A stretch of DNA of 39,557 bases from Chryseobacterium gleum (GCA_945897805.1 CAMDFX010000019.1:1-39557), one strand, 5' to 3'. Counted from the first letter of the stretch, positions 9,575-18,395 are shown. Numbers and translations: made by a program. Notes: generated by a model not told the origin, from the letters alone.

Positions 9575-9592
9575 ATGCTTTTGCTTTACGTC

Positions 9593-9610
9593 GTTCCGAT
9601 TGTTCGGAAC
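9593..9610 (-). promoter_or_regulatory. Hairpin between atpH and atpA
   Basis: GTTCCGA (9593-9599) pairs perfectly with TCGGAAC (9604-9610) around a 4-nt loop. It touches the atpH stop codon and lies 18 nt before the atpA start. There is no T-tract, so an mRNA processing or translation element is likelier than a terminator. Function is inferred only. Confidence 0.5.
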
Positions 9611-10143
9611 TAGCGTGTTAAACTTTGTTTTAAATTCTTTAATTGATTTGAAACCGATGCGTCGATTCTATTATCGCCCATCTTTACAACAAATCCGCCT
9701 ATCAATGTAGTATCTATCTCTTCAGTAACTTCCAATTTTCCAGTGATCGTTGCTTGAACTTTTGCAATAATGGCTGCTTTGGTATTTGCATCTAAAGTTT
9801 GTGCTGAAATCAAAGTAATTGGAATGATTCCTTTGTGTGCTTTTAGCTGAGATTCAAATGAATCTGCTATTTGTGGAATCATCGCTTCTCTTCCATTTTT
9901 GGTAATCAATGCAATAAACAAAACTGTTATTTCATCAAATTTCGGAAACAAAACCTTGAAAATACTGTTTTTCTTTTCAGCGTTAATTACCGGACTATCT
10001 AAAAACAATTGAAATTCTTTTGTTTCATTGTTTGCCTGAAGTAAAGCTGAGATATCAGAAGTAACTTGATCTATTCTATTTTTTTCAATAGCCAATTCCA
10101 GTAACGCTTTTGCATATCTAGATGCCGCTTTGGTACTTTTCAT
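9610..10143 (-). CDS. atpH: F1Fo ATP synthase delta subunit
   Basis: This 177-aa peripheral stalk subunit joins F1 to subunit b. It matches the OSCP/delta family by its N-terminus ([15 protein letters not shown]), the mid-protein [15 protein letters not shown] segment, and the C-terminal [21 protein letters not shown], in which GG-x-D-x-S is conserved. It starts one base before the end of atpF's coding region boundary (gap of 1 nt), so the two are likely co-translated. Confidence 0.95.
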   Translation of the reverse strand: MKSTKAASRYAKALLELAIEKNRIDQVTSDISALLQANNETKEFQLFLDSPVINAEKKNSIFKVLFPKFDEITVLFIALITKNGREAMIPQIADSFESQLKAHKGIIPITLISAQTLDANTKAAIIAKVQATITGKLEVTEEIDTTLIGGFVVKMGDNRIDASVSNQLKNLKQSLTR

Positions 10144-10144
10144 A

Positions 10145-10639
10145 TTAGTTCAAGTTTATATCTTCAGCTAATTTGGAAGCCAATGCTTTTTGCTTATCGT
10201 CAGAAGCCAATTCTGTTTTCACAATTTTCTCAGCAATATCAATTGATAAACTTGCGATTTGTGCTTTAATTTCTGACATCGCAGCTGCTTTCTCAGTTTG
10301 AATTGCTTGTTGAGCAGCAACAATGATTTTGTCAGCCTCAGATTTAGAATTTGCTTTTGCGTCTTCAACCATTTTAATTGCAGTTTCACGAGCATCTTTC
10401 ACAATCGCATCTCTTTCAGCGCGTGCTTCTTTCAAAATGTTTTCGTTTTGCGCTTGCAAAGCAACCATTTCAGCTTTCGTTTTTACAGCCAATTCTAATG
10501 ATTCAGCGATGTTTTGCTCACGTGTATTTACAGCACTTAAAATAGGCTTCCAAATAAACTTTACAAGAACGACCAATAATAAACCGAAGACAATTGATGT
10601 CCAAATTAGTAAACCAAAATCAGGTAATATTAAATCCAT
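10145..10639 (-). CDS. atpF: F1Fo ATP synthase subunit b
   Basis: This 164-aa subunit has one N-terminal membrane helix (about residues 8-28) followed by a long charged coiled coil rich in Ala, Glu and Lys, with the sequence FIWKPILSAVNTREQNI at the junction. It forms the peripheral stalk. I place the start at the ATG at 10637-10639 (MDLILPDFGLLIWTS). A longer frame exists upstream, but its extra 19 residues (ILLILISKRNILK) lie in the spacer next to the atpE hairpin and are not family-like. Confidence 0.95.
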   Translation of the reverse strand: MDLILPDFGLLIWTSIVFGLLLVVLVKFIWKPILSAVNTREQNIAESLELAVKTKAEMVALQAQNENILKEARAERDAIVKDARETAIKMVEDAKANSKSEADKIIVAAQQAIQTEKAAAMSEIKAQIASLSIDIAEKIVKTELASDDKQKALASKLAEDINLN

Positions 10640-10681
10640 TTTTATTTCTTTTAATATGTTTCTCTTGCTAATTAAAATTAA

Positions 10682-10710
10682 CAGTATCCCAACCAACCGT
10701 TAGGATACTG
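10682..10710 (-). promoter_or_regulatory. Stem-loop immediately downstream of atpE
   Basis: CAGTATCC (10682-10689) pairs with GGATACTG (10703-10710), and an inner AAC/GTT stem (10691-10693 with 10699-10701) extends it past a bulge. It lies 8 nt after the atpE stop in mRNA sense and is not followed by a strong U-tract. It may stabilise or trim the atpE message to raise c-subunit yield; this is inference. Confidence 0.55.
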
Positions 10711-10718
10711 CCAATAAT

Positions 10719-10943
<225 letters not shown>

Positions 10944-10958
10944 TTAAAAAGTTACTAA

Positions 10959-12065
10959 TTAATGATGAGCTTCTTCAACTGCTGCTCCGATAAACAATGC
11001 CGATAACATGGCAAATAAGAACGCTTGTAAAAATGCCACAAGCAATTCCAATACTGATATAAATAAAGCCATCGGAACTGAAAGTGCACCCCAAGCAATA
11101 CTTTGATTAATAAAAATGATTGAAATCAATGCCAATACTATAATGTGTCCCGCTGTCATATTCGCAAACAAACGAATCATCAATGCAAATGGCTTTGTGA
11201 AAATCCCAACGATTTCAATTGGAATCATAATTGGTAATAATGCCATGGGAACACCGGGTGTAGCAAAAATGTGCTTCCAGTAGTTTTTGTTGGATGAAGC
11301 AAGTGTAACTACCAATGTACAAATTGCTAAAAACATCGTAATTGTTAAGTTTCCTGTTAAGTTTGCTCCTCCGGGTAAAATTGGAATCATACCCAACAAG
11401 TTGTTGAAGAAAATGAAGAAAAAGATGGTTAACAAATAAGGAACGTATTTTTTATATTTCAAGTGTCCGATATTTTCTTTAGCGATATCGTCTCTTACCA
11501 AGATAATGATAGGCTCTAAAAACTTAGCCAATCCTTTAGGAGCTACAGCACCATTTTTCTTGTAGAATCGTGCAACAGAACCCATGATCAACAATAAGAT
11601 TGTTGCACCAAAGAAAAGTGACATAACGTTTTTAGTGATAGAAAGATCGAGTGGTTTGGTACTTCCGTGCACGTGTCCATCTTCGAATGAAAGTGCACCG
11701 TCGTTTAATTTGTAGATTTTTTCGTGGTATAAACCGTAATTTGCAGCTGGGCCAACTCCTTGAAGATATTCCACTTCAGCCTTGGTTACATGGTCAATGG
11801 CTGTTTTCATCTCTCCGTGATAAAAATGAGAAGAAGAAAATGTTTGTAAACCGCCGTCAATCAAAATGATAGGGAGAAAAATAGAAGTCCCACCATGCTC
11901 CGCCCCCCACAAATGCCATTCATGCGCATCTTTGATGTGATGCATAATCATTTCATTTACGTTGAATTCCTTTTTTTCTTTGTGTTCTGTCGCAAAAGCA
12001 GAATTGATGGAACAGATTGTCAAAATTGACAGAAATATTGATTTTATTGTGTTTTTCAAAATCAT
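10959..12065 (-). CDS. atpB: F1Fo ATP synthase subunit a with exported N-terminal domain
   Basis: This 368-aa membrane stator forms the proton half-channels. The essential Arg is in ALMIRLFANMTAGH, and the FFNNLLGMIP and PIEIVG segments are typical. The first roughly 25 residues look like a signal peptide (ILKNTIKSIFLSILTICSIN). About 120 extra residues rich in His follow, before the first conserved membrane helix. Such an N-terminal extension is usual in Bacteroidota AtpB. It is the first gene of the operon, behind a good promoter at 12104-12133; no atpI-like gene precedes it. atpD and atpC are not in the window. Confidence 0.95.
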   Translation of the reverse strand: MILKNTIKSIFLSILTICSINSAFATEHKEKKEFNVNEMIMHHIKDAHEWHLWGAEHGGTSIFLPIILIDGGLQTFSSSHFYHGEMKTAIDHVTKAEVEYLQGVGPAANYGLYHEKIYKLNDGALSFEDGHVHGSTKPLDLSITKNVMSLFFGATILLLIMGSVARFYKKNGAVAPKGLAKFLEPIIILVRDDIAKENIGHLKYKKYVPYLLTIFFFIFFNNLLGMIPILPGGANLTGNLTITMFLAICTLVVTLASSNKNYWKHIFATPGVPMALLPIMIPIEIVGIFTKPFALMIRLFANMTAGHIIVLALISIIFINQSIAWGALSVPMALFISVLELLVAFLQAFLFAMLSALFIGAAVEEAHH

Positions 12066-12103
12066 TGCATTTATAATTCTTGGTGTGCTTCTGTTTTTTG
12101 GCG

Positions 12104-12133
12104 CAAATTTACGTAATCTTTCTTAACTAACAA
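12104..12133 (-). promoter_or_regulatory. Promoter of the atp operon
   Basis: On the minus strand TTG (12131-12133), a 19-nt spacer and TAAATTTG (12104-12111) match the Bacteroidota consensus TTG-N19-TAnnTTTG exactly. The leader to atpB would be about 35 nt. Confidence 0.75.
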
Positions 12134-12286
12134 TATTTTTATTCAGCTTTTATTGAATCTTTTTTCACCCAAATAGGCATTCAGTTTTCTTGGTTATATT
12201 CTACCTCTTAATAAATTGACATCTTATTTATTTTTCCTTTTTTGATAATTTAGCTTCCCCGTTTTTTAATTTGACATTGGAACACG

Positions 12287-12294
12287 TATATTTG
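12287..12294 (+). promoter_or_regulatory. Candidate -7 box of the polyprenyl synthase operon
   Basis: TATATTTG fits TAnnTTTG and ends 7 bases before the first ATG (12302), predicting a leaderless or nearly leaderless mRNA. No TTG lies at the ideal distance (the nearest gives a 13-nt spacer). The rest of the 236-nt divergent region 12066-12301 is AT-rich with no other clear signal. Confidence 0.5.
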
Positions 12295-12301
12295 TATTCC
12301 A

Positions 12302-13273
12302 ATGATGACGGTTAAACAAATAATTGCTCCAATTTCGCCTGAAATGAAGGAGTTTGAGGTTCGATTTCGAGAGAATATGCAATCGCACGTTCCAATGTTA
12401 GATAAAGTTACCCATTATATTATTCGCAGAAAAGGAAAACAAATGCGTCCAATGTTTTTGTTTTTAACTGCAAAAATGTTAGGTGAAATCAATGACAAAA
12501 CTTATCAAGCGGCTTCATTGGTTGAATTGTTGCACACCGCTACTTTGGTGCATGACGACGTGGTAGATGACGCCAATGAAAGAAGGGGATTTTTCTCCAT
12601 CAATGCACTTTGGAAAAATAAAATCGCTGTTTTAGTGGGCGACTATTTGCTTTCTAAAGTTTTACTACTTTCAATCGAAAACAATAATACCAGACTTTTG
12701 GGAATCGTTGCTCGCGCAGTGAAGGAAATGAGTGAAGGAGAATTGCTTCAAATTGAAAAGGCGAGGAAATTAGATATTACAGAAGAGGTTTATTTTGAGG
12801 TGATTAAACAAAAAACAGCTTCCTTGATTGCAACTGTTTGCGAAGCTGCAAGCGTTTCTGTTGATAGAGAAGATTTGGCACCTTTGATGAGAGAATTTGG
12901 AGAATTGGTTGGTTTGGCTTTTCAAATCAAGGACGATATTTTTGATTACGGCACGCCAAACGACATCGGAAAACCAACAGGCCTAGATATCCGTGAAAGA
13001 AAAATGACTTTGCCTTTGATTTATGCTTTGGCAAATGCTGATAAAAGCGTAAAAAAAGAGTTGATTAATATTGTCAAAAACCACAACGAAGAAACTAAAA
13101 TGGTTCGCAAAGCGGTAAAATTGGTTGTGGAAGCAGGAGGAATTGAATACGCATACAAACGCATGCATGCATTGAAGGATCAGGCACTCGCACTTTTGAA
13201 AGATATCCCTGAATCTGAAGCAAAATCTGCGTTGATTGGATTGGTAGAATATACAATAATTAGAGAAAAATAA
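12302..13273 (+). CDS. Trans-polyprenyl diphosphate synthase
   Basis: This 323-aa all-alpha prenyltransferase condenses isopentenyl diphosphate onto an allylic primer. Both Asp-rich metal-binding motifs are present: LVHDDVVDD (Asp85, 86, 89) and FQIKDDIFDYG (Asp211, 212, 215). The GKQMRP segment near 45 binds the diphosphate. Small residues before the first motif suggest a long-chain product, probably the menaquinone side chain used by the respiratory genes nearby; exact chain length cannot be read here. Two adjacent ATGs (12302, 12305) are possible starts. It is followed closely (12 nt) by a lipoprotein gene and then dnaG. Confidence 0.92.
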   Translation: MMTVKQIIAPISPEMKEFEVRFRENMQSHVPMLDKVTHYIIRRKGKQMRPMFLFLTAKMLGEINDKTYQAASLVELLHTATLVHDDVVDDANERRGFFSINALWKNKIAVLVGDYLLSKVLLLSIENNNTRLLGIVARAVKEMSEGELLQIEKARKLDITEEVYFEVIKQKTASLIATVCEAASVSVDREDLAPLMREFGELVGLAFQIKDDIFDYGTPNDIGKPTGLDIRERKMTLPLIYALANADKSVKKELINIVKNHNEETKMVRKAVKLVVEAGGIEYAYKRMHALKDQALALLKDIPESEAKSALIGLVEYTIIREK

Positions 13274-13285
13274 AAGACAAAGAAT

Positions 13286-13699
13286 ATGTTTAAAATTGTG
13301 ATGGCACTTTTGGTTGCTGCTTCTTTCGCTTCTTGCGGTGGAGATGAATCCCCGAATGTTGAAAAGCCAAAAACTGAGAAACCTGCAGATTTAGTGGTGA
13401 TAGAAAATGGACTTTACACCGAATATTATCCGGGTAAAAAGCACATCAAATTTCAAGGTCAGCAAGATGAATTCAAGCAAAGACATGGAAGATGGACTTT
13501 CTATTCGGAGTCAGGATTGGAATTGTCGATCACACATTATATGCATGGCATAAAACATGGACATTCAATCGTTAAGTATCCGAATGGCAATCTGCATTAC
13601 ATTGGTGAATATGACAATGGAAAAGAAATCGGCGTTTGGAAAATGTACGATGAAAAAGGTGTGAAAACTGAAACAGATTACAGCAATATCAATCAATAA
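13286..13699 (+). CDS. Lipoprotein with MORN-like (YwqK-type) repeats
   Basis: This 137-aa protein has a signal peptide ending in the lipobox ASFASC, so it should be lipidated at Cys17. The rest contains repeated Tyr/Gly/Asn motifs such as GLYTEYYPGKKH, GRWTFYSESG, GHSIVKYPNGN and GVWKMYDEKG. These resemble the MORN-like YwqK family, often labelled antitoxin component although the label is weakly founded. It sits 12 nt after the polyprenyl synthase and 22 nt before dnaG, in the same direction. No toxin partner is visible. Function unknown; probably an envelope-facing beta-sheet protein. Confidence 0.8.
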   Translation: MFKIVMALLVAASFASCGGDESPNVEKPKTEKPADLVVIENGLYTEYYPGKKHIKFQGQQDEFKQRHGRWTFYSESGLELSITHYMHGIKHGHSIVKYPNGNLHYIGEYDNGKEIGVWKMYDEKGVKTETDYSNINQ

Positions 13700-13721
13700 T
13701 TAGTATTTAAGTTATTCTCTA

Positions 13722-15689
13722 ATGGCAAGAATTCCAGCGCATATTGTCGATGAAATCATGCAAACTGCCCGTGTTGAGGAAGTTATTGGAGAATTTGTGA
13801 ATCTAAAACGGGCGGGATCCAATCTTAAAGGCTTGAGTCCGTTTACTGATGAAAAAACGCCTTCTTTTGTAGTTTCTCCAGCAAAGCAACTTTTTAAATG
13901 CTTTTCTACAGGAAAAGGTGGCTCTGTGGTGACTTTTTTGATGGAGAAAGAGCACTTTTCTTTTCCAGAAGCACTGCGCTGGTTGGCAGATAAGTACGGG
14001 ATACAACTGCCAGAAGAAGAACCACAAACCGCTGAAGAATTAGCGGCAATAACTGAAAGAGAAAGTCTGCAAATTATCAATGAGTTTGCAAAAAATCATT
14101 TTCAGCATTCTTTGCATGAAACAGATGAAGGAAAAGCTATTGGTTTAAGTTATTTTCTCGAAAGAGGTTTTCGCCTAGATGTTATTCAAAAATTTAACCT
14201 CGGTTATTGCCTTAACAAAGGAAATGAATTCACCGAAACCGCCATTTCGAAAGGATATAAATTAGAATTTCTAGAAAAAGTAGGATTGGTAAAATCCAAA
14301 GATAATCGCCAATTTGATTTTTTCAGAGGAAGGGTCATGTTTCCAATTCATTCTGTCACTGGAAGGGTGCTTGGTTTTGGCGGAAGAACACTTTTGGCCG
14401 ACAAAAAAATCGCAAAATATTTCAATTCACCTGAAAGTATTATCTACAACAAAAGTGAAATTTTGTATGGATTATATTTTGCAAAAGGCGACATTATAAA
14501 ATACGATAATTGCTTTTTGGTTGAAGGTTATACCGATGTAATCAGCATGCATCAATCGGGAGTTACCAACGTTGTTTCTTCTTCTGGAACTTCCTTGACG
14601 CATGGTCAAATTAAATTAATTCGCCGATACACGCAAAATATCACAATCTTGTATGATGGTGATTCAGCCGGAATTAAAGCTTCTTTTAGAGGAATTGATT
14701 TGATTTTGGAAGAAGGAATGAATGTCAGGGTGGTTTTGTTCCCCGATGGCGATGATCCTGATTCCTATGCTAAAAAAGTCGGTGCAGTTGAATTAGATAA
14801 TTACATTAAAAACAACACCAAAGATTTTTTAACTTTCAAAGCAGAATTGTTGCTTGGTGATGGAGTGACTGATCCTAGCACCAGGGTGAAATTGATACAC
14901 GATATAATTCACTCGATTTCATTAATTCCTGATCAAATAACGCGTTCAATATACGCATCTGAAATATCGAGTAGATTTGATATTGATATCAATATTATCA
15001 ATCAGGAATTATCAAAACTTCGAAAAGGACAATTGTCGAAACAAATTGAAGAACCTGCGCTTTCTGAATTTGTAGTAACGCCAAATATTCCGAAAATTCA
15101 GCCGCAAACGGCAATAAAATCTTCAAAAAATTATGCCGAAGATGATTTAATTCGAATTTTAGTGAAATACGGCCATTTTGGTGTTGAAATTGAACAATTG
15201 GATGAAAAAAGTGAACTGTTCATGCAAGTGACAACTGTCAGTGAGTTGATTTGTCATGAATTATTGAGAGATGATTTGCTTTTTATCAATCCAACATATG
15301 CCAAAATTCACCAAATGGTTTCAGAGGGTTTGGCGGAAGGTTTGTGCTTCAAACCAAGTCATTTTATGCGTGAAGAAGACCAAGATATTGTGAGAATTGT
15401 TTCTGAAATTGATACCGATAACTACGAACTCAGCCAAAATTGGTTGAATAAATATAAAATCGATACCAATACTGAATTGGATAAATTGAAAAATGCTGTT
15501 TTACACGGTATTTATGTGTTTAAATCTGATAAACTTCAACAGCGAATTGACGAAATTAGGATCGAACTCGCTGAAGTTGCTGAAATGGATGATTTCAAAA
15601 AAGTAGAAGACCTTTTGATAGAGCAAATTAACTTGGAAAAAGTAAAATCTGCATTTTCAGAACAATTAGGAAGAATTGTTTTGCGATAA
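13722..15689 (+). CDS. dnaG: DNA primase DnaG with degenerate zinc-finger
   Basis: This 655-aa protein makes RNA primers for replication. The N-terminal zinc-binding domain keeps its frame (LKGLSPFTDEKTPSF, then LFKCFSTGKGG), but three of the four usual ligands are replaced: Ser39, Thr42 and Thr63 stand where Cys, His and Cys are expected, and only Cys60 remains. The RNA polymerase core looks intact: LVEGYTDVISMHQ (Toprim Glu), LYDGDSAG and PDGDDPDS. The C-terminal 200 residues form the helicase-interaction region. From memory, flavobacterial primases commonly show this zinc loss, so the gene is probably functional and not decaying. Confidence 0.95.
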   Translation: MARIPAHIVDEIMQTARVEEVIGEFVNLKRAGSNLKGLSPFTDEKTPSFVVSPAKQLFKCFSTGKGGSVVTFLMEKEHFSFPEALRWLADKYGIQLPEEEPQTAEELAAITERESLQIINEFAKNHFQHSLHETDEGKAIGLSYFLERGFRLDVIQKFNLGYCLNKGNEFTETAISKGYKLEFLEKVGLVKSKDNRQFDFFRGRVMFPIHSVTGRVLGFGGRTLLADKKIAKYFNSPESIIYNKSEILYGLYFAKGDIIKYDNCFLVEGYTDVISMHQSGVTNVVSSSGTSLTHGQIKLIRRYTQNITILYDGDSAGIKASFRGIDLILEEGMNVRVVLFPDGDDPDSYAKKVGAVELDNYIKNNTKDFLTFKAELLLGDGVTDPSTRVKLIHDIIHSISLIPDQITRSIYASEISSRFDIDINIINQELSKLRKGQLSKQIEEPALSEFVVTPNIPKIQPQTAIKSSKNYAEDDLIRILVKYGHFGVEIEQLDEKSELFMQVTTVSELICHELLRDDLLFINPTYAKIHQMVSEGLAEGLCFKPSHFMREEDQDIVRIVSEIDTDNYELSQNWLNKYKIDTNTELDKLKNAVLHGIYVFKSDKLQQRIDEIRIELAEVAEMDDFKKVEDLLIEQINLEKVKSAFSEQLGRIVLR

Positions 15690-15819
15690 AATGAATCAAC
15701 TTTTTCAATCGTATCTTGTTAAAGCGTGTTAAGACGAGATTTTCGCAAAACAATCTGTTTGTTAAATCGTTATAATATTTATTATTGAAGGACATTTTTA
15801 TTTCCAAAAAACCAAAACG

Positions 15820-16473
15820 ATGAAAAAAATACTTTACAGTTTACTCACTATTTTGACATTTCAATCTTGTACGTCAGCAAGTATTGGAGAGCCAAAAAAA
15901 GTGGAACCAAAGGAAAAACACACCAAAGATTTGAGCTCATTGCAAACAGCATATTTTGCCAGCGGATGCTTTTGGTGCGTGGAAGGAATCTATGAATATA
16001 CGAAAGGAGTGGAGGAAGTTGTGAGCGGTTATTCTGGCGGTACTGAAGCCAATCCAACGTATGAATTAGTATCCTCTGGAAGAACAAGACATGCAGAAAC
16101 CGTGAAGGTTTACTATGATTCTTCCGAAATTTCTTACCAAGATTTGCTGCGCGTGTTTTTTAGTTCACACAATCCAACGACAGTTGATAGCCAAGGTCCT
16201 GATTCTGGCCCGCAATATCGTTCTGTGATTTTTTATCAAAATGAAACGGAAAAAAAAATGGCGAACGAATACATTCAAAAATTATTGAAAGACAAAGTTT
16301 TTCCAAAAATTGTGACAGAAGTTACGCCACTCGTAAAATTTTATGATGCGGAGATTTACCACCAAGATTATGAAAGATTGAATCCTAATAGTTCATACAT
16401 TCAAGGTGTTTCAATCCCGCGATTGGAGCGCTACAAAGCGAAAGAACCAGATTTGATTAAGAAATCAAAATAG
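15820..16473 (+). CDS. msrA: Peptide-methionine (S)-S-oxide reductase, lipoprotein form
   Basis: This 217-aa enzyme reduces methionine sulfoxide in oxidised proteins. The catalytic motif GCFWCVEG (Cys near 50) and downstream GYSGG, HAETVKV and HNPTT segments are characteristic. A signal sequence with lipobox (LLTILTFQSC) indicates a lipoprotein in the envelope. I see no fused or adjacent msrB. The last 17 codons, including the stop, lie inside a 78-bp tandem duplication, and the TAG stop is the first triplet of a dispersed TAGCTCC repeat, so the C-terminal tail may have been remodelled by repeat insertion. The 130-nt gap after dnaG shows no clear promoter. Confidence 0.95.
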   Translation: MKKILYSLLTILTFQSCTSASIGEPKKVEPKEKHTKDLSSLQTAYFASGCFWCVEGIYEYTKGVEEVVSGYSGGTEANPTYELVSSGRTRHAETVKVYYDSSEISYQDLLRVFFSSHNPTTVDSQGPDSGPQYRSVIFYQNETEKKMANEYIQKLLKDKVFPKIVTEVTPLVKFYDAEIYHQDYERLNPNSSYIQGVSIPRLERYKAKEPDLIKKSK

Positions 16474-16578
16474 CTCCGTAGGAGCGACATGTTCGTAACG
16501 TTGGAGCGCTACAAGTCGAAAGAATCAGATTTGATTAAGAAATTAAAATAGCTCCAGAGGAGCGACATATTCGTAACG
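16423..16578 (+). repeat. 78-bp tandem duplication over the msrA 3' end
   Basis: Copy 1 is 16423-16500 and copy 2 is 16501-16578, with 7 differences by my count (about 91% identical). The unit is 26 codons long, so the second copy stays in the msrA frame but lies after the stop codon. Each copy holds the msrA tail plus a TAGCTCC...GTAACG segment. Confidence 0.9.
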
Positions 16579-16695
16579 ACGGATGTAATCCGTCGAACAA
16601 ACAACTACATGAATCCCTTTTTGTCATGCATCCGTCAGTCTGACGGATGCGTGACAAAAAGCCTTTTTTAAAAAAGTTTTTAAATGCGTTTTCTC
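16549..16695 (+). repeat. Dispersed intergenic element, copy with internal hairpin
   Basis: It starts TAGCTCC, includes a perfect palindrome CGACGGAT-gta-ATCCGTCG (16577-16595), then CGAACAAACAA, a long terminator-like hairpin, and ends AAATGCGTTTTCTC. A related copy occurs at 28692-28795, and a partial one at 16471-16500. This and the following AT-rich tail fill the 347-nt convergent gap 16474-16820 between msrA and glyS. Confidence 0.75.
16618..16660. terminator. Bidirectional terminator between msrA and glyS
   Basis: A 20-bp stem (16618-16637 with 16641-16660, one G-T wobble) closes the 3-nt loop GTC. The arms begin with a T5 run and end with an A5 run, and a T-run follows. The core GACGGATG also occurs in the dispersed element. 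Confidence 0.85.
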
Positions 16696-16820
16696 AATTT
16701 GAAAATGGCGATTTTTTATTTAAAACGACTTCTATTTTATACCGATAATGTTTTCAATATAGCCCAATTATCATTGAACTATTTTCAAACTACATCGGCA
16801 TTACACGAATCATTATTGAA

Positions 16821-18383
16821 CTAAATTATATTTGTGTTTGGTGTTACTTGCTGCAACAAACTTCTAATACTCGTTTTTGCATCAATAATATTTCTCAAAG
16901 ATTCAATCGAAACCCTGTCTTGCAGCATCGTGTCACGGTCGCGAATAGTCACTGTGTTGTCTTCCAACGTTTGGTGGTCAACGGTTACTGAAAAAGGAGT
17001 TCCAATCGCATCTTGTCGGCGGTATCTTTTTCCAATGGCATCTTTTTCGTCGTATTGACACAAGAAATCAAATTTCAAATCGTCGATAATTGATCTCGCT
17101 TTTTCTGGTAAACCGTCTTTTTTTGTCAATGGCATCACTGCTACTTTATATGGTGCTAAAGCCGGAGGAATGCGCAGCACAACTCTTTCTGAACCGTCTT
17201 CCAATGTTTCGTGATGCAAAGAATTACTCAAAACGGATAAAAACATTCTGTCTAAACCCACAGAAGTTTCCACCACAAAAGGCACATAATTTTCATTGAT
17301 TTCTGGATCGAAAAATTGCAGTTTTTTACCTGAAAATTGTTCGTGTTGTTTTAAATCGAAATCTGTTCTTGAATGAATTCCTTCCAATTCTTTGAATCCC
17401 ATCGGGAAATCAAATTCAATGTCGCAAGCTGCATTGGCATAATGCGCCAACTTAAGATGGTCGTGCGTTCTGTATGAATTATCGCCCAAACCAAGCGCTT
17501 TGTGCCATTTCAAACGCACATCTTTCCAGTATTCATACCATTTCATTTCTTCGCCTGGACGAACGAAAAATTGCATCTCCATTTGTTCGAATTCGCGCAT
17601 TCTGAAAATAAATTGACGTGCAACGATTTCATTTCTAAATGCTTTTCCAATTTGTGCAATTCCAAAGGGGATTTTCATTCTTCCTGATTTTTGTACATTC
17701 AAGAAGTTCACAAAAATTCCTTGTGCCGTTTCAGGACGCAAATATATAGTGGAAGCGTCTCCCGCAACAGATCCCATTTCAGTTGAAAACATCAAGTTGA
17801 ATTGACGAACTTCTGTCCAGTTTTTAGTACCAGAAACAGGACAAACGATTTCTAAATCAATGATTAATTGATAAACGCCTTCTAAATCATTGTTTCCCAA
17901 AGTTTCTTTGAAACGCGCTTCGATTTCTTGAATTTTTTGAGCGTTTCTCAAAACGTTCGGATTGGTTAGTCTGAATTGCGCTTCATCAAAATCGGCACCA
18001 AATTTTTTGATTCCTTTTTCAACTTCTTTTTCAATTTTCTGACGGATTTTCTCAACGTGTTCTTCGACCAAAACATCAGCGCGGTATCTTTTTTTGGAAT
18101 CTTTGTTGTCTATCAATGGATCATTAAAAGCATCAACGTGGCCAGAAGCTTTCCAAGTTGTTGGATGCATAAAAATCGCTGAATCAATTCCAACAATATT
18201 TTCATGCATTTGAACCATCGATTTCCACCAATAGGATTTGATGTTGTTTTTCAATTCAGAACCCAATTGACCATAGTCGTAGGTTGCTGCCAAACCATCA
18301 TAAATCTCTGACGATGGAAATACAAATCCATACTCTTTCGCGTGAGAAATGACTTCCTTTAGTTTATCTTCTTTTACTTCCAT
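16821..18383 (-). CDS. glyS: Glycyl-tRNA synthetase (alpha2, archaeal/eukaryotic type)
   Basis: This 520-aa class II synthetase charges tRNA-Gly. It has the single-chain form, not the separate alpha and beta chains of many bacteria. Evidence: N-terminal YGFVFPSSEIYDGLAATYDYGQLG, motif 2 region FRNEIVARQFIFRMREFEQMEMQFF (about 245-270), motif 3 ETSVGLDRMFLSVL, and a C-terminal anticodon-binding domain (LAPYKVAVMPLTKK). The start ATG lies only 4 nt beyond a perfect -7 box, predicting a leaderless transcript. It is convergent with msrA and divergent from the PPIase gene. Confidence 0.96.
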   Translation of the reverse strand: MEVKEDKLKEVISHAKEYGFVFPSSEIYDGLAATYDYGQLGSELKNNIKSYWWKSMVQMHENIVGIDSAIFMHPTTWKASGHVDAFNDPLIDNKDSKKRYRADVLVEEHVEKIRQKIEKEVEKGIKKFGADFDEAQFRLTNPNVLRNAQKIQEIEARFKETLGNNDLEGVYQLIIDLEIVCPVSGTKNWTEVRQFNLMFSTEMGSVAGDASTIYLRPETAQGIFVNFLNVQKSGRMKIPFGIAQIGKAFRNEIVARQFIFRMREFEQMEMQFFVRPGEEMKWYEYWKDVRLKWHKALGLGDNSYRTHDHLKLAHYANAACDIEFDFPMGFKELEGIHSRTDFDLKQHEQFSGKKLQFFDPEINENYVPFVVETSVGLDRMFLSVLSNSLHHETLEDGSERVVLRIPPALAPYKVAVMPLTKKDGLPEKARSIIDDLKFDFLCQYDEKDAIGKRYRRQDAIGTPFSVTVDHQTLEDNTVTIRDRDTMLQDRVSIESLRNIIDAKTSIRSLLQQVTPNTNII

Positions 18384-18387
18384 GTTG

Positions 18388-18395
18388 CAAAGATA
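18388..18395 (-). promoter_or_regulatory. -7 box of glyS, leaderless geometry
   Basis: TATCTTTG on the minus strand ends 5 bases before the A of the ATG. That places the expected transcription start at the start codon. The best upstream TTG gives a 26-nt spacer, longer than consensus. Confidence 0.55.

Noticed and set aside
10640-10696. Longer N-terminus of AtpF
   Set aside because: Adds hydrophobic residues from the atpE-atpF spacer and hairpin; family start fits 10639.
16471-16551. In-frame continuation of msrA after its stop, through the second repeat copy
   Set aside because: Readthrough would extend MsrA by 26 residues, but the copy has amino-acid-changing differences and no sign of recoding signals; no evidence of translation.
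16684-16824. 46-codon plus-strand frame starting in the dispersed element and overlapping the glyS 3' end
   Set aside because: No recognisable motif, no promoter, low complexity, and it starts inside a repeat; treated as chance.
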